From NCBI GenBank assembly GCA_002862085.1, contig PKCK01000061.1, positions 109,159-173,158 of the forward strand: 64,000 nucleotides of DNA, given 5' to 3'. The notes under the pieces are model-generated. The model was not told the origin of the DNA, searched no databases, and saw only the letters and a program-made list of their open reading frames with translations. The number at the start of each line of letters is the position of its first letter. Within the stretch, counting starts at the first letter, position 1. The position numbers and the translations under genes are program-made. Of this stretch, positions 54,167 to 62,594 are shown piece by piece. Origin of the DNA: Planctomycetota bacterium. GTDB lineage: Bacteria; Planctomycetota; UBA1135; GCA-002686595.

Positions 54167-54490
54167 TCAGGCGAAGACGACGACCTCGTGCGGCGCCGGT
54201 TGGGCAGGCGCAAGGGGGAGCAGCTCCGAGCGGGCCCCGATGTCGCGAAGGATGCGGCGCGCGACGAGGGGATCGGTGATTGTCGCGATGCGATGACGAC
54301 GGCCGCCGCAGCGAGGGCAGCGGAGAACATCCACGACGAAGGCCCGCTGAATGAGCTCGGCCCAGGAGCGGCGTTGGGGGAGGTGGCACGCGGCGTCAGC
54401 GCCACCAGACGTGCTGGCGGCCGCGAGCTCTGGCGGCGCAGCTCGCAGCACGATCCGATCCCCGGAGTGACGAGGCGGGCGCCAGAGACT
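54167..54490 (-). pseudogene. C-terminal remnant of an IS91-type transposase
   Basis: On the reverse strand the 3' part of a frame reads RRSWAELIQRAFVVDVLRCPRCGGRR, a zinc-ribbon motif, then DPLVARRILRDIGA and a proline/alanine-rich end PLAPAQPAPHE with a stop at 54167. This is the C-terminal end of the Y2/IS91-family transposases. Just upstream, LAPASSLR in one frame continues as DRIVLRAAPPE in another near 54467, a frameshift. Further upstream no transposase domain is recognisable. So only a decayed tail is left. It lies between two of the three tandem paralogues. Confidence 0.65.
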
Positions 54491-54863
54491 CGAAGCCCTC
54501 GCCGCGAGCGACCGGATTGCACGCGACGACGATCCCCTCGGGGCATCCGCCTCGAGCCTCCGCCGCGGACGCGGCCTCCTCGCGAGCCGGCAGGAACTCC
54601 CGTCCAAGGTGCTCTTCGGCGAAAGAGAACGGCCCCTCGTCGAGATCGGAGGCTCTCGTCGAACGCGTCCAGCGCAGCGTCGACGCCCGCGTCGAGGAGG
54701 TCGAGCTCGGCCAGGGCGACGACGCCCTCGAGCTTCGGAGTCGAGACGGAGTCCTCCCCCAGCGCTCCGCTTCCCCTGCGAGCGTTGTCACCATCAGCGG
54801 GCGAGGCCGTCCGCGGACGCCGGGGAGCGGACACGGACTCGCGACCGAAGTGCCCGAGCACGA
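54491..54863. other. spacer without a recognisable gene
   Basis: Frames on both strands overlap and none has domain features. It may be the eroded 5' part of the IS91-type element or unrelated decay. Confidence 0.35.
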
Positions 54864-54900
54864 AGGAGGCCCCGCGCGTCGACGACACGCGGGGCCTCCT
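54864..54900 (-). terminator. terminator hairpin of secreted paralogue 2
   Basis: Arms 54864-54876 and 54888-54900 pair over 13 bp, with a further 4 bp inside after one mismatch. Same GGCCCCGCG core as the hairpins after paralogues 1 and 3. Confidence 0.7.
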
Positions 54901-54949
54901 CCGGATCCAACTCGCCTGACCGGCCTGGCCAGGAGAGCCGGGCCAGCGA

Positions 54950-56626
54950 TCAGTTGAACGTCACGCCGACCGCGCTCGAGAGGTTCGAGGTCGCCGCACC
55001 ACCGCCCTCGATGTCACGGTACCAGGCCTGCCAGTACCAGGTCTCGCCCGCGACCACCGCCGTGCGGCCGAGATTCGTCGGGACGTTGGCGAGGTCGAGG
55101 GCCAGCGAGACCGTGCCGGCGAGACCGGAGTCCACGATGTCGTTCACGTGACGGCCGAGAGCGAGGCTGCCGATGCAGAGGTTGCCCTGGCTACCGCCGG
55201 GGTTCGCGACCAGAATCGTCTCCCGCGAGTTCACGAAGAGGACGTTCTTGTTCTGCGGAAGGCCCGAAACCTCGAGGGTCGTGTCGTTGTCCGCGACCGC
55301 GAGGCTACCGCAGGCCCTGAGCACCGCGCCGACCCCCGTGGAGTTGGCGTTGCCAGGACAGACGATCGAGCCGATGCCCTCGTTGAGATTGATGACGCCA
55401 TCGCCTGACGCGCCGTTGAAGCCGCCGACCTGGATGTAGTACGTCGTGCCAGCGGTCGCGTTGAAGGACACGGAGCTCGTGAGGCCGAAACCGCTGTCGT
55501 CGTCGCATTCGACCTGAGTGAGCACCGCGCAATCGCCCTGCCAGACAGCCACGCCCGTGTCGTAGGAGCTGCCGGACAGATCGACGGCGACGGGGCAGTC
55601 ACCGCGCGCGGTGTAGCTGAACCACACGTCCGAGAGCTGGCCGGCGATGACGCAGCCCATACCCACGAGGCTGTCGGTGGCGCCCACGTTGCTGTAGAAC
55701 GTCTCCCCGAGCTCGATCGGGAACGCGCCCGAGCAGTCGTCGTTGGCGGCCAGATCGGGGTAGGTCGCGACGAGCGTGCCCGTGCCGGTCCCGCCGTTGT
55801 AGCCCATGACGCGCACGTAGTACGTGTTACCGGCGGTCGCGGTGAAATCGGCCCGGCTCGTGAAGCCAGCGCAACCCGCGCCGTCATCGTTGCAGACCTC
55901 GGAGAGGAGAGCGCCGCAGGTGCCGGTGTAGACCTCGAGAGTCGTGTCGAAGCTCGCCGTACTGCAGGTCGAGACCGAGGCGGGGCCGCTGTCGAGGGCG
56001 GTCAAGCGGTACCAGACGTCGATCGGGTCGGCCGCGCCGCCGCAGCTCCGCGCGGGGGCGCTGGAAGAGAAGGTCGCTGAGGTCGTGTCGAAGAATCTTG
56101 GCGAACCGCTGGGGAGATTGATGGCTCCGGCGCACTCGTCGTTGGAAACCACCGAGGGTGGCGCTGTGACGAGGACCTGACCCCCGCCGGCGTCGGTCGT
56201 ACCCCAGCCTCCGATGCGGACGAAGTACTCGGTGCCGCTGACAGCGGCGAAGTCCGCCCGGGACGTGAAGCCCGGGCAGCCGGCCGCGTCGTCGTTGCAG
56301 CCCTCCGAGACGAGCGCGCCGCAGGAACCCGAGTAGACCTCGATCTTGGTGTCGTAGGCCGCGGTACCGCAGGTCGTCGCCCTGGCGGCATAGTCCGCGG
56401 TGGCCGTGAACGAGAACCAGACGTCGTTGGAGCTCGTGCTGCCGCCACCAGCGCTGCAGCTGGCGGTGAAGGCGGGAACCGAGGGAGTCGCCGTGGACGT
56501 ATCGAACCCCGCGAGAGTGCCGGGTGTGATCGCGGTCGCCGTAGCACACTCATCGCCCTGGGCGAAAGCCACGCCCGAGAGAACGAGACCCGCGGTGAGG
56601 AGGCGGGAGCAGGAGAGAGGCTTCAT
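54950..56626 (-). CDS. secreted modular protein, paralogue 2: three repeats plus conserved C-terminal domain
   Basis: A 558-residue protein; the start at 56626 gives a signal peptide (CSRLLTAGLVLSGVAFA), cleaved before QGDEC. Three ~130-residue Cys-containing repeats follow, with the second carrying DVWYRLTALDSGPASVSTC and the third DVWFSYTARGDCPVAVDLSG. The same C-terminal domain closes the protein (CPGNANSTG, GSQGNLCIG, TWYWQAWYRD, LSSAVGVTF). Repeat 1 and the C-terminal domain are the parts closest to paralogue 1, so duplication and partial deletion of one repeat is likely. It has its own terminator. Function unknown. Confidence 0.8.
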   Translation of the reverse strand: MKPLSCSRLLTAGLVLSGVAFAQGDECATATAITPGTLAGFDTSTATPSVPAFTASCSAGGGSTSSNDVWFSFTATADYAARATTCGTAAYDTKIEVYSGSCGALVSEGCNDDAAGCPGFTSRADFAAVSGTEYFVRIGGWGTTDAGGGQVLVTAPPSVVSNDECAGAINLPSGSPRFFDTTSATFSSSAPARSCGGAADPIDVWYRLTALDSGPASVSTCSTASFDTTLEVYTGTCGALLSEVCNDDGAGCAGFTSRADFTATAGNTYYVRVMGYNGGTGTGTLVATYPDLAANDDCSGAFPIELGETFYSNVGATDSLVGMGCVIAGQLSDVWFSYTARGDCPVAVDLSGSSYDTGVAVWQGDCAVLTQVECDDDSGFGLTSSVSFNATAGTTYYIQVGGFNGASGDGVINLNEGIGSIVCPGNANSTGVGAVLRACGSLAVADNDTTLEVSGLPQNKNVLFVNSRETILVANPGGSQGNLCIGSLALGRHVNDIVDSGLAGTVSLALDLANVPTNLGRTAVVAGETWYWQAWYRDIEGGGAATSNLSSAVGVTFN

Positions 56627-57407
56627 GGGGAGCGAGGAGGGGAAGGGGTGATGACTCTGCATCGCATGGCGACGGCGATCACTCGGGCGTCCAGGCAAGA
56701 CACGCCGTCGCCCTGCAACCGGTCGTGACGCCGTGGCGTGGACGCGATGTGTGATTGAGCCCGCACCTCCATTTTATAGGAGTTCCCTTTCCGGGGTCGC
56801 TCCAACTGCCGTCGCGGCGAGCAACGAGGGTTCGTCTGCCTCCAGAGTGAGACGACAGGGTCCTCCTCGTGGCGGAGTCTCGCGACGTCCCTGCGAGCCC
56901 GATCCATCTCCGCTCGTTCCGACCGCTCGTGACTCATGCTGTGACCACCGGGCGACGCCGCCGATGCATCCCCTCTCCCCCGCCTCGGCGAAACCACCGC
57001 GGCGCATGACTCCGTGCTTCGTCCGAGAGCGGTGAGAGCCGGTCGACGTTCGTACTCGGGCCAGCTCACCGAGGGACGCGTCAGCCGACGATCGTGTCAC
57101 CCATCCTCGCGCCTTCGTCGAGCGCTCCCGCCGGTGGGTTCGAGGACACCGCTCACGCCCTGCAACGGATCACTCTGCTCCTTCGAATCCCCTCGTGCTC
57201 GCCTCTCGTGCCTCGCAGCGATCCAGGCCGAGAACTCGAGACCGACACAACCTTCGATCTCCGCTTCCGGGAGGCGGGCTGCTGCCCCGGAGAGGTGCGT
57301 GACTGGCGCCGTCCGAGGCGGCAGCGACCAGCGGATCCGAGGCTTCATCCACTCATCACCGCCGCGCAGCGAACGCGGGCTCGACACCGAGGCGAACGAG
57401 CATCGGA
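56627..57407. other. upstream spacer of paralogue 2, with an A/T-rich patch
   Basis: A short A/T-rich patch, TATAAAATGG on the reverse strand near 56770-56780, is the only promoter-like element, about 145 bases before the ATG of paralogue 2. It lacks a good -35 at normal spacing. The remaining ~600 bases carry no recognisable gene. Confidence 0.35.
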
Positions 57408-57440
57408 GAGGCCCCGCGCGTCGATGACGCGCGGGGCCTC
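57408..57440 (-). terminator. terminator hairpin of secreted paralogue 3
   Basis: Arms 57408-57422 and 57426-57440 pair perfectly over 15 bp with loop GAT, the same loop and core as the hairpin after paralogue 1. It lies 51 bases past the stop. Confidence 0.75.
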
Positions 57441-57491
57441 CTCCAGGTCCATCTCACCCGGCCCGATCGGCCGGGGTGCATGAAGCGGCGC

Positions 57492-59564
57492 TCAGTCGAA
57501 GGTGATGCCAGTCGCGCTCGAGAGGTTCGAGGTCGGTACACCGCCGTAGCCGATATCGCGATACCAGGCCTGCCAGTACCAGGTCTCACCAGCAGCCACG
57601 GCGGTGAGGTTCACGTTCGTCGGGACGCTGGTCAGATCGAGGGTCAGAGACGCGGTGCCAGTGGGGCCGGAGTTCGTGATATCGGCATTGTGACGGCCGA
57701 GGGAGAGGCCGCCGATGCAGAGGTCGCCCTGGCTTCCGCCGGGATTCGCGATGTGGATCGTGTCCCGCGAGTTCACGAACAGGAGGAACTGGTTCAACGG
57801 GAGGTTCGACACGTTGAGGGTCAGGTCGTTGTCCACGACCGCGCGGCTGCCGCTGGCCTTGAGGACCGCGCCGACACCCGTGGAGTTGACGTTGCCGAGG
57901 CAGACGACTGTGCCGACGTCCTCGGTGAGGTGGATCACGCCGTCGCCGGAGGAACCGTTGAAGCCGCCGACCTGGATCGAGTAAGTGGTGCCAGCGGTCG
58001 CCTGGAAGGACAGGAGGCTTGCGATCCCGACACCGCCGTCGTCGTCGCAGTCGACCTGAGTGAGCGTCGCGCAGTCGCCCTCCCAGACGGCAGCTCCCGT
58101 GTCGTAGGAGCTCCCGGACAGATCGATGGTGATGGCCCCGTCATCGAGGGCGGTGTAGCTGAACCACACGTCGGAGAGCTCACCGCTCGCGATGCAGCCC
58201 ATGTCCACGCCGCTGCCCGCGGCGCCCACGTTGCTGTAGGGCGTCTTGCCGATCCCGATCGGGAGCGCGCCCGAGCAGTCGTCGTTGGCGACCGCGTCGG
58301 GGTAGGTCACGACGAGGTCGCCAGAACCTGTCAACACGTTGTAGCCAGAGACGCGCAGGAAGTAGGTCGTTCCGGCAGCCACGTTGAACTGGGCCTCGCT
58401 GCTGAAGCCAGCGCAGCCGGGGCCGTCGTCGTTGCAGCCGACGGAAACGAGGGAGCTGCAGTCGCCGGAGTACACCTCGAGGACCGTGTCGAAGCTCGCC
58501 ATGTCGCAGGTCGAGGCCGAGGCGGGCCCGTCGGCGAGGGCGAGGAACCTGTACCAGATGTCGACCGGCTCACCGCTGCCGCCGCAGCTCCGCGCAGGGG
58601 CACCGACGGAAGGCGTCGCGAGGGTCGTGTCGAAGGCCACGGACGCCCCGCTCGCGATTTCGATCGCACCGACGCATTCGTCGTTCGGAGGTCCCGTGAC
58701 CGGCCCGGTGACGAGGAGCTGGCCGGTGCCGGCATCGCTGGCTCCCGACCCGCCGACGCGCACGAAGTACTCCCTTCCCGAGACCGTGGTGAATTCCACC
58801 TCGGACGAGAAACCCGAGCAGCCATGCAAGTCGTCGTTGCACGCCAGCAGGAGGAGAGCGCCGCAGGTGCCCTCGTAGACCTCGATCTTGGTGTCGTAGT
58901 TCGCCATGCCGCAGGTCGTCGCGGTGGCGGAGTAGGCCACATCGGCCGTGAACTTGAACCAGACGTCCTGGGACGCGAAAGAGCCAGAGCCCGCCGAGCA
59001 TCCGAAGTCGGGGCTGGACACGGTCGCGTTCGTCGTGTCGAAGTTGGTCGGGACATCGACCAGGATCGCCTCGGCGTCGACGCACTCGTACGGAGGAGCC
59101 GGAGGGCCGAGAAGGAGCACGTTCCCCGTACCCACGTCACCGAGTCGCCAGCCCCCGATACGGACGAAGTACTGCGTTCCGTTGGTCGCGGGGAACTCCA
59201 CGAACGACGTGTAGCCCGCGCAGCCGTTGGTGTCATCGTTGCAGGCCACCGAGACGAGAGCACCGCAGGACCCCTCGTAGACCTCGATCTTGGTGTCGTA
59301 GTTCGCGATGTCGCAGGTCGTCACGGTCGCGAGGTAATTGGCGACCGAGGTGAACGTGAACCAGACGTCCTCGGAGGCGAAATCCCCACCGCTCACAGCG
59401 CAGCTGAAGTCGGGAGCTGAGACGGTCGCCGCGGTCGTGTCGAACGCGACCATCGCGTCGAACGGAAGAGTGGCGGCTGTAGCGCACTCGTCACCTTGAG
59501 CGAAGGCTGCCCCCGAGAGGACGAGGCCCACAGTCAAGAAACGGCTACAGGAGAAGGGCGTCAT
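57492..59564 (-). CDS. secreted modular protein, paralogue 3: four repeats plus conserved C-terminal domain
   Basis: A 690-residue protein with the start at 59564 and a signal peptide (CSRFLTVGLVLSGAAFA). Four Cys-containing repeats follow: two of the DVWFTFT/DVWFKFT type, one with PVDIWYRFLALADGPASASTC, and one with LSDVWFSYTALDDGAITIDLSG; then the shared C-terminal domain (CLGNVNSTG, GSQGDLCIG, TWYWQAWYRD, LSSATGITFD). The last two repeats and the C-terminal domain line up with those of paralogue 2. The first two are more divergent, so this copy may be the oldest. Exported, unknown function. Confidence 0.8.
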   Translation of the reverse strand: MTPFSCSRFLTVGLVLSGAAFAQGDECATAATLPFDAMVAFDTTAATVSAPDFSCAVSGGDFASEDVWFTFTSVANYLATVTTCDIANYDTKIEVYEGSCGALVSVACNDDTNGCAGYTSFVEFPATNGTQYFVRIGGWRLGDVGTGNVLLLGPPAPPYECVDAEAILVDVPTNFDTTNATVSSPDFGCSAGSGSFASQDVWFKFTADVAYSATATTCGMANYDTKIEVYEGTCGALLLLACNDDLHGCSGFSSEVEFTTVSGREYFVRVGGSGASDAGTGQLLVTGPVTGPPNDECVGAIEIASGASVAFDTTLATPSVGAPARSCGGSGEPVDIWYRFLALADGPASASTCDMASFDTVLEVYSGDCSSLVSVGCNDDGPGCAGFSSEAQFNVAAGTTYFLRVSGYNVLTGSGDLVVTYPDAVANDDCSGALPIGIGKTPYSNVGAAGSGVDMGCIASGELSDVWFSYTALDDGAITIDLSGSSYDTGAAVWEGDCATLTQVDCDDDGGVGIASLLSFQATAGTTYSIQVGGFNGSSGDGVIHLTEDVGTVVCLGNVNSTGVGAVLKASGSRAVVDNDLTLNVSNLPLNQFLLFVNSRDTIHIANPGGSQGDLCIGGLSLGRHNADITNSGPTGTASLTLDLTSVPTNVNLTAVAAGETWYWQAWYRDIGYGGVPTSNLSSATGITFD

Positions 59565-59948
59565 GAAACGTGGAGTGAAACAAAGGCAGTGACTCGGGGC
59601 GGCGCCTACGGGCGTCCGTCGCTCGAGCATCCATCGCCGGGCTCCCGATCGCCTTGCAGACGGTCGTGGCACAGAGACATCGCGTGGACCAAAGCTTATG
59701 CAAACCTCACGGCCCCTGCAGTGCCGAGACTGCACGCCGTATTCGTCATGAGACGCGCGCGATCGAAACGATGCAGATCTCTAGTCAGAGTGGGACACCC
59801 TGATCGTTCTGATCAAAAAGTCGCGCGTTGGGCCAGCGAACTCGCGATGCCGCCACCCGTCCCTACCGGGAATGGCCAGCGCCGTCCGCCGCTGCACCAG
59901 GACTCGCACGCGACCGAGAGACGCGAGCGACTTCGCCGATACCCCTCC
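59565..59948. other. 384-base spacer of lower GC content
   Basis: It holds the promoter region of paralogue 3 and the 3' end region of the GT39-like gene. GC content falls in 59690-59830 (CTTATGCAAACC, GATCGTTCTGATCAAAAAG). No gene and no clean promoter pair are seen. Confidence 0.35.
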
Positions 59949-61283
59949 TTACGGGAGCCACGAGGCCAGCCGGCGCCGCCCGACGAGAAACCGGAGCACG
60001 GCGTAGGCGGCGAGGAGCGTCGCGATCGGCTCGATCGGGAAGCGGTACCGCTCGACGACGTGGGTGACGTAGTAGACGAGCGGGAAGAGCGCGATCGCCC
60101 CCCCGAGGAGCAAGCGGCTCCCGACCCTTCCGCTCCAGAGCAAGAGCCCGAGGAGCGCGAGTAGCCCGATCAGCGCATGGCTCGACCACTTGACCCAGCC
60201 CATCCAATCGCGCCTTCCGCTCTCGCCGCTCCCGAGCACGATCGTCTTGGAGGGGTCCGGGCCGATCCAGAAGCGCTGGGCTCGCAGAAGGGTCAGCGTC
60301 GCGAAGCGGGACGGATGCTCGCTGATCCATCGAAGCGCGCGCCCTTGTGCGTCCTTCGAGTAGGGCACCTCCCCCAGCTCCACGAGGAGCGCTCGCTCAC
60401 TCTCGTTGTACGCGGGGTGGAGGTGCCCGTTGAAGGGCCCCGTCGCGCCGTTGTTGTTTCCCACGAAGAGCTCCACGCCGAGATTGCTGCGGATCTGCGG
60501 CGTGCCGAGCACGACCGCATTGCGGATCCACCACGGAGAGGACACGAGGGCGGCCACGACGAGCACCACGGCCGCGCGGCCGACTCCCCCGGTCGCGACC
60601 CCGCGCTCGCCGCTCGCAGGGCGCATGAAGAAGACGACCACGAGGGGCACGAGGGCGAGAGGAGCGGGATTCACGAGCGCCATGAGCCCGAGCCCCGCGC
60701 CGAGTGCCACGAGGCCGCTCTTCCCTGGCTGCGAGCCCCGCTCGGCCATGCTGGCGAGGAGCCAGGTGACCCCCATGGCCACGAGCGTCGAGTCCCAGAC
60801 GAGTTGAACCGGCAGGTGTACGGCCATCGGGTGGATCGCCCAGAGTCCTGCGCCCGCGAGGCCGACCGCCGGGGAATGGAGGGCGCGTCCCAGTCGGAAG
60901 AGGAACCAGCACGTCGCCGACGCGGCGAGGATCTGAAGGGTGACCAGGCACCATGCGACCGCCGGCGTGATCCCACCGAAGAGATGGATCAGCCCGCCCA
61001 GCAGCAGCGGATAGACCGGTGCCACCCAGGCGGTCGGTCCGGTCTCGTAGGGAAAGGGATCGCTGAAGCCGTCCCCGCGCGCGATGGACTGGGCCACCGC
61101 GGCCTGCTCGTAGCCCCAGTCCCAGGCGAGCCCCGGGCCGCTCGCGACCCGGTGGACCTGGAGCGGATCCATTCCGAGAACCGCCAGTGTCGCGAAGCGC
61201 ACCGCGATCGCCGCCGCGACGATCCCGAGCGCCAGCGAGGTCGCACGCCCGAGCCCCCGCGCAGGAGAGCTCCCCTCCACCAT
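59949..61283 (-). CDS. GT39/ArnT-like polytopic membrane glycosyltransferase
   Basis: A 444-residue protein with about ten hydrophobic helices. The first exported loop has DWGYEQAAVAQSIARGDGFSDPF and GPTAWVAPVYPLLLGGL, the pattern of lipid-linked-sugar-dependent GT39-type enzymes; a later loop has NNNGATGPFNGHLHPAYNESE. Such enzymes move a sugar from a polyprenyl carrier to lipid or protein on the outer face of the membrane. The start at 61283 shares one base with the stop of the exonuclease gene (TGATG), so both are coupled. Longer in-frame starts are rejected. Confidence 0.82.
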   Translation of the reverse strand: MVEGSSPARGLGRATSLALGIVAAAIAVRFATLAVLGMDPLQVHRVASGPGLAWDWGYEQAAVAQSIARGDGFSDPFPYETGPTAWVAPVYPLLLGGLIHLFGGITPAVAWCLVTLQILAASATCWFLFRLGRALHSPAVGLAGAGLWAIHPMAVHLPVQLVWDSTLVAMGVTWLLASMAERGSQPGKSGLVALGAGLGLMALVNPAPLALVPLVVVFFMRPASGERGVATGGVGRAAVVLVVAALVSSPWWIRNAVVLGTPQIRSNLGVELFVGNNNGATGPFNGHLHPAYNESERALLVELGEVPYSKDAQGRALRWISEHPSRFATLTLLRAQRFWIGPDPSKTIVLGSGESGRRDWMGWVKWSSHALIGLLALLGLLLWSGRVGSRLLLGGAIALFPLVYYVTHVVERYRFPIEPIATLLAAYAVLRFLVGRRRLASWLP

Positions 61284-62053
61284 CACGTGTCCAGCGTGCA
61301 GATGACCGGGGCGTGATCGCTGGGCTTCTCGCCCCCGCGCGCCGCGAGGTCCACCGTCACACCGCTGCACGCCTCCAGGGCGGGCGGCGACAGCAGGAAG
61401 TGGTCGATGCGCAGGCCGTTCCCACGCTGGAAACCACGCGTGCGGAAGTCCCACCACGTGTAGATCCCGGCCTCGTCCGTGTGCTGGCGCAGGGCGTCGT
61501 CGAGACCCGGCTCCATGATCTTCGCGAGGGCGTCACGCTCCGGTCGACTGCAGAGGATCTTGTCCTTCCAGCGCTCGGGGTCGTAGACATCGCGGTCGTC
61601 GAAGGTGACGTTGAAGTCGCCGGTGACCACGACCTTCTCCGTCATGGGGAAGCGCTCCGCGACGTAGCCCGCCACGTCGTCCATCCAGCGGAGCTTGTAG
61701 TCGTACTTGTCGCAGCCGACCTCCTTCCCGTTGACCACGTAGAGGTCGAGGAGCAGCACCCCGTCGACCGCCGCCGCGATGACGCGTGCCTCCTCGTGCT
61801 CGGGGTGGCCGGGGATCCCCGTGACCACGTCCTCGATCGCCGTACGCGAGAGGATCGCGACGCCGTTGTAGGTCTTCTGCCCGTGGAAGGCGATCTGGTA
61901 GCCCGCCCCCTCGATCTCGTCGCGGGGGAACAGCTCGTCCACCACCTTGGTCTCCTGAAGACAGACGACGTCCGGCGACTCCCGCTCGAGGAACTCGAGG
62001 ACGCGGGGCATACGGGCACGAAGGGAGTTGACGTTCCAGGTGACGATCTTCAT
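61283..62053 (-). CDS. xth: exodeoxyribonuclease III (AP endonuclease)
   Basis: A 256-residue DNA-repair nuclease acting at abasic sites. Conserved motifs: IVTWNVNSLRAR, LQETK (Glu34), a GDFNVTFDDRDVYDP metal-site segment, RIDHFLLSP and the final SDHAPV. Length and motif order match ExoIII/ExoA. Cytoplasmic. It is the first gene of a coupled pair with the GT39-like gene, an odd functional pairing. Divergent from the DEAD-box helicase with a 541-base spacer. Confidence 0.95.
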   Translation of the reverse strand: MKIVTWNVNSLRARMPRVLEFLERESPDVVCLQETKVVDELFPRDEIEGAGYQIAFHGQKTYNGVAILSRTAIEDVVTGIPGHPEHEEARVIAAAVDGVLLLDLYVVNGKEVGCDKYDYKLRWMDDVAGYVAERFPMTEKVVVTGDFNVTFDDRDVYDPERWKDKILCSRPERDALAKIMEPGLDDALRQHTDEAGIYTWWDFRTRGFQRGNGLRIDHFLLSPPALEACSGVTVDLAARGGEKPSDHAPVICTLDT

Positions 62054-62594
62054 CGGTGCGGTGTGCGGCCTCCGTCACGGCAGCGACGGACGCCGCGTGG
62101 AGTCTACTGCCGCGGATGTTCCCGCTCTCGCTCCTCGTCCGCCGAAGCCGCGCGCCACCAAACGTCTCCTGAACACCCCCGACCCCGCCTCCACGCCCTC
62201 CAGCGCCTCATCCAGGCGTCTCCTCTCAAGGAATGAGAAGAGATTCCCGATCAAGCGGTGAGGAAGCGCGGCCCTCCGGGCTTACCCTTCCGCCGACAAG
62301 TCGCTGCCCGCGGAGGCGCCGGGGCCAGATCACGCCCCTCCCGTCCCCGCTCGCCCGGGTCCAGCGCGCCGGTTCGAGCCCACCCCGGAGGTGGCGCCGC
62401 CGCGCACCGGGCTCCGATCCCTCGCCCCCGCCCCGCGAATCATGCTGGCCGGGCCCCGAGCCGGTCCCCAGGGCAGCGCCGGGCGTCCCTCGAAGACGAC
62501 AACCGCGCGACGACCAAGAATCCCGCGCCGGGCGCCCGCTCGACCCCCGCCCCCGTAAGGGCCACTCTCCCCGAACCAAGGGGACTGACAAGAC
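62054..62594. other. 541-base divergent spacer
   Basis: Between xth and the helicase. Only shadow frames are present. TAGACT on the reverse strand near 62104-62109 could be the xth -10. The helicase leader is likely several hundred bases or its promoter is deep in the spacer. No recognisable RNA element is seen, though cold-shock-type helicases often have long leaders. Confidence 0.35.

Noticed and set aside
54396..54888. Possible fuller IS91 transposase body upstream of the zinc-ribbon remnant
   Set aside because: I could not match the reverse-strand frames to the Y2 catalytic region, so only the C-terminal tail is claimed.
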